Source: Mesorhizobium tianshanense
GTDB taxonomy: Bacteria > Pseudomonadota > Alphaproteobacteria > Rhizobiales > Rhizobiaceae
Length of the DNA stretch: 64,000 nucleotides
Reading direction: 5' to 3'
NCBI RefSeq assembly: GCF_007830515.1
Contig: NZ_VLKT01000001.1
Span: forward strand, 62,001-126,000
The notes under the pieces were generated by a model that was not told the origin of the DNA, did not search any database, and worked only from the letters and a program-made list of their open reading frames with translations. This document shows positions 55,557 through 61,759 of this stretch, in pieces. Every line of letters begins with the position of its first letter. The stretch's first letter is position 1. The translations under genes were made by a program, and so were the position numbers.

Positions 55557-56423
55557 ATGATGAAGGCTGCGGAACCCGAAATCGTGTCCCAGACGTTTGG
55601 CGATCCCGCGCATCCACCGATGCTGCTGATTATGGGCGCCATGGCGTCGATGCTCTGGTGGCCGGAGGCGTTCTGCCGGAAACTGGCCGGCAAGGGTCTG
55701 TTCGTGATCCGCTACGACAATCGCGATACCGGTCGTTCAACCAAATATGCGCCGGGCGAACCGCCTTACACATTCGACGACATGGCGGACGACGCCATCC
55801 GCGTGCTCGACGACCACGGCATCGCGAAAGCGCATGTGGTCGGCATGTCGATGGGCGGCATGATTGCGCAGTTCGTGGCGCTGAAACACCCGTCGCGGGT
55901 CATCTCGCTTACGGCGATCAGCACCTCGCCGATGGGAACCGACACGTCGCATCTGCCAGGGATGACCGAGGCCTATATGAAGCATTCGGCCGAAGGCGCC
56001 AAGGTCGACTGGTCTGATCGCGACCAGGTGGTCGACTTCATCGTCAAGGACGCGCACGCAATCGCCGGCACCGCGCATGCCTTCGACGAGAAGCGGACGA
56101 GGGCGTTCGTCGAACAGGATTACGACCGATCCGGCGGCTTCTTGAGCGCGACCAATCATTTCCTGCTCAAGGGCGGCGAAGATCGGGGCGGCGAAGATCG
56201 GGGCAGCGAGGACTGGAAGGGCCGCCTGCACGAATTGAAGGTTCCGCTCCTCGTCATCCACGGCACCGAGGATCCGATCTTTCCAGTCGAGCATGGCGCC
56301 GCTCTCGCAGAGGCGGTCGCCGGCGCGAGGCTTGTCCGCATCGAAGGCGGCGGCCATGAACTGCATCCCGACGATTGGGCCACGATCGTCGAGGCCATCG
56401 TCACCCATGGCCAAGCCGGGTAA
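55557..56423 (+). CDS. Alpha/beta hydrolase
   Basis: 288 residues of the alpha/beta-hydrolase fold: oxyanion HPPMLLIMGAMASML region, RYDNRDTGRS, nucleophile elbow GMSMGG (about 98-103), acid in VIHGTEDPIFP (Asp near 243) and His in GGGHELHPDDW (about 269). A short repeat GGEDRGGEDRGSED (about 206-219) looks like slippage. Esterase, lipase or lactonase-type; substrate unknown. The ATG at 55557 has GAGGAG nine bases before. Probably repressed by the divergent HxlR. Confidence 0.88.
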   Translation: MMKAAEPEIVSQTFGDPAHPPMLLIMGAMASMLWWPEAFCRKLAGKGLFVIRYDNRDTGRSTKYAPGEPPYTFDDMADDAIRVLDDHGIAKAHVVGMSMGGMIAQFVALKHPSRVISLTAISTSPMGTDTSHLPGMTEAYMKHSAEGAKVDWSDRDQVVDFIVKDAHAIAGTAHAFDEKRTRAFVEQDYDRSGGFLSATNHFLLKGGEDRGGEDRGSEDWKGRLHELKVPLLVIHGTEDPIFPVEHGAALAEAVAGARLVRIEGGGHELHPDDWATIVEAIVTHGQAG

Positions 56424-56518
56424 ATGGCGGGCCGAACCTCGACACCGAATGTCCGTGAGGCGAACCACCAAAGGAACGAGCAAAACAATGTCCCTGACGA
56501 TGCAACGCGCATTATCCA

Positions 56519-56935
56519 GGACCGGTCGAGCTGATCCCTGCCGATGTCGATCTCGCCCGCCAGACCCGCCTCGCTGACCGCTTCTATGACTTTTACGTGC
56601 AGCACCCGATGCAGAAGATCGTCGGCGACCGCCTGCGGCCGGAAGACAAGACCGATCCGTTCGGCGTCGAGGAGGCGCGCGTCCAGTTGCGCAGCGCCTA
56701 CGCCATCATCGAACAGGACATGCAGTCGAGGACATGGGCCATATGTGAAGCCTTCACCATGGCCGACTGCGCCGCTGCCCCGGCATTGTTCTATGCCAAC
56801 AAGGTCGAGCCGTTCGGCGACAAATATCCCGCAGTGAGGCGCTATCACGACCGGTTGCTGCGGCGGCCGTCTGTTGCCCGCGTGATCGAGGAAGCGCAGC
56901 CGTATTTCAAGCTCTTCCCCTACAATAACGGTTAG
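56519..56935 (+). pseudogene. Glutathione S-transferase, truncated remnant
   Basis: The readable part (GPVELIPADVDLARQTRLADRF, HPMQKIVGDRLRPEDK, TMADCAAAPALFYANKVEPFGDKYPAVRRYHDRLLRRPSVARV) is the C-terminal half of a GST. The glutathione-binding N-terminal domain is missing, and the sequence before 56519 (DDATRIIQDRSS then stop in another frame) looks like a scrap of it after a deletion. No functional GST can be made. It follows the hydrolase by about 95 bases. Confidence 0.75.
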
Positions 56936-57071
56936 GCCCGATGCCGCATGATCCGGCACAACTCGGGCTTCTTGTTCCAGGCGCTCACCGATCCGGAAGG
57001 CAAGAGCACGCGGCTGGACGCGCTTGGTGCGTCACTGCCGAGGCGTGGTGGCGCATTCTCAGTTCCCGCGG

Positions 57072-57347
57072 TCAACCAGGCTGCTCTGCGTCCCAGAACT
57101 GGTCGAGCCAGATGTTGAGCTTCAGAAAGCCGGCATTGCTGACCGTATAGACGCGCCTTGTCCCTTCCGGCTTGGCATTGACCAGCCCGGCTTCGAGCAG
57201 CACCTTCAGATGCTGAGACACAGCCGGGCGCGAGACCGGCAACCCAGCGGCCAGTTCGTTGACGGTCTTCGGGCCGCGCCGGAGCTCTTCCAAGAGATAG
57301 CGCCGGTTGGGATCGGCAATCGCCATGAAGGCGTCGGAAAACATCAT
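57072..57347 (-). CDS. ArsR family transcriptional regulator
   Basis: 91 residues: winged helix (RRYLLEELRRGPKTVNELAAGLPVSRPAVSQHLKVLLEAGLVNAKPEGTRRVYTV, about 15-70) with a Trp-rich end (LDQFWDAEQPG). No Cys metal site, so it likely belongs to the non-metal ArsR group usually followed by an SRPBCC/AHSA1 gene. None follows here; the downstream bases to 56936 hold only non-coding sequence beside the GST remnant. Start may be either of two adjacent Met codons. Confidence 0.85.
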   Translation of the reverse strand: MMFSDAFMAIADPNRRYLLEELRRGPKTVNELAAGLPVSRPAVSQHLKVLLEAGLVNAKPEGTRRVYTVSNAGFLKLNIWLDQFWDAEQPG

Positions 57348-57378
57348 GCCTTATTTGTGGGGCAAAGTTTTCCAAATC

Positions 57379-58626
57379 TCAACCGTTGGTTTCAGGCTTT
57401 CTGCGCGGATCGAGCCGCAATGCTTCCGGCGTGATCGAGCGCTCGGCCGGTTGCGTCTTGAAGGCGTCGCGGTCTTCGATCGGCACCGGCGCGCGACGGT
57501 TGATGCGCAGCAGCGTGTAACCCGCCAGGCAAAGATGCGCCAATGCAGTCGCAAGGAACAGGCCTTCCGGCCGCATCCAGCCCATCAGAGCGGCGCCCAG
57601 CAACGGCCCGATCATCGTGCCGAAACCATAGAGCAGCAGCAGGCCGCCCGACACTTTGACGAAGTCCTCCGCCCGGGCGTGGTCGTTGGCATGGGCCACG
57701 GCGATCGAATACAGCGTGTAGGCAAAGGCGCCGTAAGCGGCGGTGCAGACAATGACGAAGACGCCGGAGCGCGGCTCGAACAGGAAGACAGCGACGGCGA
57801 ACAGCGCCGCGCCGAAGGCCAGGCCCGCCAGCACAAAGCGGCGGTCGGTCTTGTCGGAGAGACGCCCGGCCGGAAGCTGCATGGCCGCGCCGGCGACGAC
57901 CACCAGGCTCATCATCAGCGCGATCTCGGCCGTGGAAATGCCGATGCGGGCGCCATAGACAGCGCCGAGCGTGCCCCAGGCGCCGTTGGCGATGCCGATC
58001 AAAACGCAGGCGATCGCCGACACCGGCGAATTGACATAGAGCCCCTTGACGTCGAGCGAGACGTCCTGCAGCGGCTTGGGGTGCGAAGCCGTCGAGACCG
58101 CGGTCGGAATGAGCGACAGGCAGAACAGGATGCCGGTGATCATGAACAGCGAGGCCGACTTCACGTCGCCGCCGGCAACGATCATCTGGCCGCCCATGAT
58201 CGAGGCATAGGTGACCATCATGTAAAGGCCGAAGACGGCGCCGCGGTTCTCGTTGGTCGACTTCTCGTTCAGCCAGCTTTCGATGACCATGAAGGCGCCG
58301 GCCATGGTGAAGCCGGTGAAGGCGCGCAGCAGGATCCAGAAATATTCGTCGATGATCAGGCCGGTGAGCAGTGCGACGATGGCTCCCGATGCCGCAAAGG
58401 CGCCGAAAGCGCGTACGTGACCGGCGCGACGCACGATGCGCGGCGCAAAGAAGCAGCCGGTGACGAAGCCGCCGGCCCAGGCCGTGCCCATCAGGCCGAG
58501 CGATGCGGTCGAGAAACCTTCCACCTGGCCGCGCAGCGGCAACAGCAGCCCGTGCAGTCCGGTCGCCGCCAGCAGGAAAGCGGTGCCGCGAAGCAGCGAG
58601 AGGATCGGTCGGTAGCTTGCGAACAT
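57379..58626 (-). CDS. MFS transporter (YcaD-like)
   Basis: 415 residues with about 12 hydrophobic segments. Motifs AWAGGFVTGCFFAPRIVRRAGHVRAFG in the first half and ESWLNEKSTNENRGAVFGLYMM, characteristic of YcaD/UhpC-like MFS. Substrate unknown. C-terminal cytoplasmic tail is basic (ITPEALRLDPRRKPETNG). DUF1192 gene lies 92 bases upstream. Confidence 0.88.
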   Translation of the reverse strand: MFASYRPILSLLRGTAFLLAATGLHGLLLPLRGQVEGFSTASLGLMGTAWAGGFVTGCFFAPRIVRRAGHVRAFGAFAASGAIVALLTGLIIDEYFWILLRAFTGFTMAGAFMVIESWLNEKSTNENRGAVFGLYMMVTYASIMGGQMIVAGGDVKSASLFMITGILFCLSLIPTAVSTASHPKPLQDVSLDVKGLYVNSPVSAIACVLIGIANGAWGTLGAVYGARIGISTAEIALMMSLVVVAGAAMQLPAGRLSDKTDRRFVLAGLAFGAALFAVAVFLFEPRSGVFVIVCTAAYGAFAYTLYSIAVAHANDHARAEDFVKVSGGLLLLYGFGTMIGPLLGAALMGWMRPEGLFLATALAHLCLAGYTLLRINRRAPVPIEDRDAFKTQPAERSITPEALRLDPRRKPETNG

Positions 58627-58718
58627 TTAGCTGATCCGGCTGGAATTTAGAATTTAGGGAGGGTCTGAAGACAGTCGCATTCGGGCTTTTCGGCGGCGGG
58701 CGCTTTCCGCTCTGGAAA

Positions 58719-58913
58719 CTATCCGCGACGGAACAGCGCCTCGGCAGCCGACTTGGTGGTGCCCTTGGCCTTGAGCTCGGCTTCCAGCCGGGCGATCTCG
58801 TCGCGCAAGATGCCGATCCGCTCGGACAGTTCATCGACGGAAAGCAGCGACAGGTCCTGCCCGATCTCATGCGGGCGCGCTTTCTTTTTGGGTTCGTCGT
58901 CGAAGATCGCCAT
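58719..58913 (-). CDS. DUF1192 family protein
   Basis: 64 residues. The N-terminal MAIFDDEPKKKARPHEIGQ and a helical end (LSERIGILRDEIARLEAEL) match the DUF1192 family of Rhizobiales. Start at 58913 with GAGGAG. The longer open frame upstream is antisense to the oxidoreductase leader and is not used. Function unknown. Confidence 0.9.
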   Translation of the reverse strand: MAIFDDEPKKKARPHEIGQDLSLLSVDELSERIGILRDEIARLEAELKAKGTTKSAAEALFRRG

Positions 58914-59103
58914 CGTCGCTCCTCGCTCATGCGCAAAAATTAGACTGCTGCAGCGTCCTTTGGGCGTCCAATCGGATGCCCGGCGCTGTCGTGGCCATTT
59001 GCCTGATTTGGCAATCAGCATACATAGGGCAGGGGCATGGATGCAAATGGTCGGCAAGAAACTGGCGCTGGCAAGAAACTGGCGAAGCGAGACGGGAAAA
59101 TTC

Positions 59104-60117
59104 ATGGCGAATGGACAGAATAAAATTCCGGCGAAGATGACGGCCATTGCGATCTCGGAACCCGGCGGGCCGCGGGTGCTCAAACCTGAAACGCGCGACG
59201 TGCCCATGCCCGGTCCCGGCGAAATCCTGATCCGGGTGCGCGCCGCCGGTATCAACCGGCCGGATGTGCAGCAGCGCAAGGGCGCCTATCCGCCGCCGCC
59301 CGGCGCGTCGGACCTGCCCGGCCTCGAAGCCGCCGGCGAAGTCGCAGCCCTTGGCGACGAGATATCGCGCTGGCGCGTCGGCGACCGGGTCTGTGCGCTG
59401 ACGCCCGGCGGCGGCTATGCCGAATACGTTAGGGTTCATGCCGGCAGCGTGCTGCCCTTGCCCGCCGGCTTTACCCACACCGAAGCGGCGGCGGTGCCGG
59501 AAAACTACTTCACCGTCTGGCACAACGTCTTCGAGCGCGGGGCCTTGAAGAGCGGCGAGACGCTGCTCGTGCATGGCGGCTCGTCCGGGATAGGCACCAC
59601 TGCGATCCAGCTCGCCTCGGCCTTCGGCGCTTACGTCATCACCACTGCCGGCAGCCAGGAGAAATGCGACGCCTGCCTGAAGCTCGGCGCCGACCGGGCG
59701 ATCAACTACCGCGAGGAGGATTTCGTCGCGGCGGTCAAGGAGGCGACCGACGGTCGCGGCGCCAACGTCATCCTCGACATGGTCGGCGGAGACTATGTGG
59801 CGCGAAACTACGAGGCCGCGGCTGTGGAAGGCCGCATCGTCCAGATCGCCACGCAGGCCGGGGCGGTGGCGAGCGCCGATTTCTCGAAGATCATGGTCAA
59901 GCGGCTCACCCACACTGGCTCGACGCTGCGGCCGCGCACCGTCGAATTCAAGGCGGCGATCGCCGCGGCACTGGAGGCGCAGGTGTGGCCGCTGCTCGGC
60001 ACCCGCAAGGTGGCACCCGTCATGGACATGATCTTCCCGCTCAAGGAAGCGTGGCGGGCGCATGAGCGGATGGAGGACGGCGATCACATCGGCAAGATCG
60101 TGCTCGATGTCGGCTGA
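59104..60117 (+). CDS. NAD(P)H-quinone oxidoreductase (PIG3/zinc-independent MDR family)
   Basis: 337 residues. GroES-like N-terminal domain (RAAGINRPDVQQRKGAYPPPPGASDLPGLEAAGEV) and Rossmann domain (LVHGGSSGIGTTAIQLASAFGA, about 160-181). No zinc-binding Cys set, as in quinone oxidoreductases related to TP53I3/PIG3. It reduces quinones or enoyl compounds with NADPH. Starts at the ATG 59104; an ATG at 59137 is possible. Confidence 0.88.
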   Translation: MANGQNKIPAKMTAIAISEPGGPRVLKPETRDVPMPGPGEILIRVRAAGINRPDVQQRKGAYPPPPGASDLPGLEAAGEVAALGDEISRWRVGDRVCALTPGGGYAEYVRVHAGSVLPLPAGFTHTEAAAVPENYFTVWHNVFERGALKSGETLLVHGGSSGIGTTAIQLASAFGAYVITTAGSQEKCDACLKLGADRAINYREEDFVAAVKEATDGRGANVILDMVGGDYVARNYEAAAVEGRIVQIATQAGAVASADFSKIMVKRLTHTGSTLRPRTVEFKAAIAAALEAQVWPLLGTRKVAPVMDMIFPLKEAWRAHERMEDGDHIGKIVLDVG

Positions 60118-60167
60118 CGCATCGGCCAAGACACACGCCCCAACAAGCTGAACAAAAGCTTAATGCT

Positions 60168-60187
60168 GCAATGCACAATTGCATTGC
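60168..60187. promoter_or_regulatory. Perfect inverted repeat upstream of the DUF1127 gene
   Basis: GCAATGCA (60168-60175), spacer CAAT, TGCATTGC (60180-60187), preceded by TGCT. It is TGC-rich like the candidate PhaR sites and lies 90 bases before the DUF1127 start. Confidence 0.5.
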
Positions 60188-60277
60188 GGCCATGCAAAAG
60201 CGTCTGTTCAATTCCTGGGCAGCGATGCCTATTTACGCGCCATCGAAACGAATGACCCAACGAAATGGAGGACTACC

Positions 60278-60418
60278 ATGAACCCGATCCGCGCTTTCCG
60301 TAACTGGCGCATGTACAACGAGACCGTGCGCGAACTGAACAAGCTCAACGCCCGTCAGCTTAACGATCTCGGCATCAACCGTGCCGATATCGAGAGAATC
60401 GCCCGCAAGGCGCTTTGA
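60278..60418 (+). CDS. DUF1127 small protein
   Basis: 46 residues, MNPIRAFRNWRMYNETVREL to RADIERIARKAL, the DUF1127 pattern with the LNKLNARQLNDLGI core. The ATG at 60278 has GGAGG seven bases before. Short DUF1127 proteins in alphaproteobacteria have been linked to RNA turnover and phosphate or C1 metabolism. A stem-loop overlaps its stop. Confidence 0.9.
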   Translation: MNPIRAFRNWRMYNETVRELNKLNARQLNDLGINRADIERIARKAL

Positions 60419-60473
60419 TCTCGGGCTTGATCCCGTCCGAAGGCGCTCTTCGCGGTGCCTAGGTCCGAGATCA
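60416..60473 (+). terminator. Stem-loop spanning the DUF1127 stop
   Basis: TGATCTCGG (60416-60424) with CCGAGATCA (60465-60473). The stop codon is inside the left arm. It may be an attenuator or part of a small RNA that ends at the terminator at 60525. Confidence 0.5.
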
Positions 60474-60838
60474 AGCTTTAGAAGCCAGAGCCGCAGCAGA
60501 CGGATTTCCGTCGCCGGTTCCGAGCCCGCTGGACCCTGTCCGGCGGGTTTTGTCTTTTGGAGCCTCGATGCCGGGCCCTTCTAGGCCGAGCTTCAGCTAT
60601 TGACCGCGGTTTGAAGCCGCGCGGTCGGTCAGCGGAAGCCGACTAGCGAAAACGCGAGTGACATGGCCCCGATCGCCAAGGGCTCTTTGACGGGTCTGGC
60701 CATCATCGCCCTCGCGACCTCCCAAAAACATTGCGAAATGGCGAGAGAGCGGTTATACAGACCGCGAATTTCCCATTTTGGTGGCTCTAAAACCACCGCC
60801 CGCGCGGGAACGCGGGCGAACGAGAAGGATATCTTGCG
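60419..60838. other. 420-base region between DUF1127 gene and trcR
   Basis: It holds the stem-loop at 60416-60473 and the strong terminator at 60525-60558, which together could bound a small RNA of about 60-140 bases. Further on, a hairpin of GGTGG (60780-60784) and CCACC sits in the trcR leader, then a GC palindrome near 60798-60815. No coding region is convincing. Confidence 0.4.
60525..60558 (+). terminator. Strong intrinsic terminator
   Basis: CCCGCTGGAC, loop CCT, GTCCGGCGGG (one G-U pair), then TTTTGTCTTTT. It ends the DUF1127 transcript or an sRNA lying in 60419-60524. Confidence 0.85.
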
Positions 60839-61534
60839 ATGGCCAATACCCTGCTGATGCCCAAGGCGACCGCCGTCTGGCTGGTCGACAATACTGCGCT
60901 CTCCTTCGAGCAGATCGCGCAGTTCTGCTCGCTGCATCCGCTCGAGGTCAAGGCGATCGCCGACGGCGAGTCGGCGCAAGGCATCAAGGGCATGGACCCG
61001 ATCATGACCGGCCAGCTGACCCGCGACGAGATCGCGCGCGCCGAGAAGGACCCGAACCATCGGCTGAAGCTGTCCGACCCCAAGGTGCGAGTGCCGGAAT
61101 CCAAGCGCAAGGGTCCGCGCTACACGCCGCTGTCGAAGCGCCAGGATCGGCCGAACGCCATCCTCTGGCTGGTGCGCAACCATCCCGAGCTGAAGGACGC
61201 GCAGATCGCGCGCCTCGTCGGCACCACCAAGTCGACGATCGACCAGATCCGCGACAGAAAGCACTGGAACTCGGCCAATCTGCAGCCGATGGATCCGGTG
61301 ACACTGGGTCTCGCCTCGCAGATCGACCTCGACATGGAAGTCAACCGCGCCTCGCGTGGCCGCGAACAGGCACAGCCGGCCGGCGACACGCTGCTGCCGG
61401 CGGCATTGACCGAGCGGCTGGTGCCGGCGCCGGAGAAGCCAAAGGACGAGGATGCGGAACTCGACGCCAATGCCGTCTTCGCCAAGCTTTCGGCGCTGAA
61501 GTCGAAGAACGAGGATACGGACGACGAGGAGTAG
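60839..61534 (+). CDS. trcR: Cell cycle transcriptional regulator TrcR (DUF1013)
   Basis: 231 residues: MANTLLMPKATAVWLVDNTALSFEQIAQFCSLHPLEVKAIADGE and LSKRQDRPNAILWLVRNHPELKDAQIARLVGTTKSTIDQIRDRKHWNSANLQPMDPV. This is the DUF1013/TrcR family, conserved across alphaproteobacteria and linked to cell-cycle transcription. Acidic C-terminal tail. The ATG at 60839 follows AGAAGGATATCTTGCG. Confidence 0.93.
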   Translation: MANTLLMPKATAVWLVDNTALSFEQIAQFCSLHPLEVKAIADGESAQGIKGMDPIMTGQLTRDEIARAEKDPNHRLKLSDPKVRVPESKRKGPRYTPLSKRQDRPNAILWLVRNHPELKDAQIARLVGTTKSTIDQIRDRKHWNSANLQPMDPVTLGLASQIDLDMEVNRASRGREQAQPAGDTLLPAALTERLVPAPEKPKDEDAELDANAVFAKLSALKSKNEDTDDEE

Positions 61535-61567
61535 GGTACTCGGCGAGGCATCAAGCCGGGCGGTATC

Positions 61568-61759
61568 TCACAGCCCGGCGCGGCGATTTCGTGACCCGCT
61601 GGGCGTGGATGCAGTGGCGCGGCGTCTTTTGTCGGGCTCTGCCGCGCCGGCCTTGTCCAGGCGCGGGAGATGGGCCGCTATGCATCTGTCAAGGCGCCCC
61701 ACCACGTCTTCGGCAGTGATTGCCTCATCGGTCGAGGCGTTGAGCGTCTTGAAGCTCAT
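61568..61759 (-). CDS. Small hypothetical ORF downstream of the P-type ATPase
   Basis: 63 residues, MSFKTLNASTDEAITAEDVV onward, ending in a basic Arg-rich tail. Its ATG overlaps the ATPase stop (ATGA), which suggests coupling, but it has no ribosome site of its own and no recognised family. It may be real or chance. Confidence 0.3.
   Translation of the reverse strand: MSFKTLNASTDEAITAEDVVGRLDRCIAAHLPRLDKAGAAEPDKRRRATASTPSGSRNRRAGL

Noticed and set aside
56205..56224. Possible extra repeat domain in the hydrolase (GGEDRGGEDRGSED)
   Set aside because: A short in-frame slippage repeat in a surface loop; fold motifs on both sides are intact.
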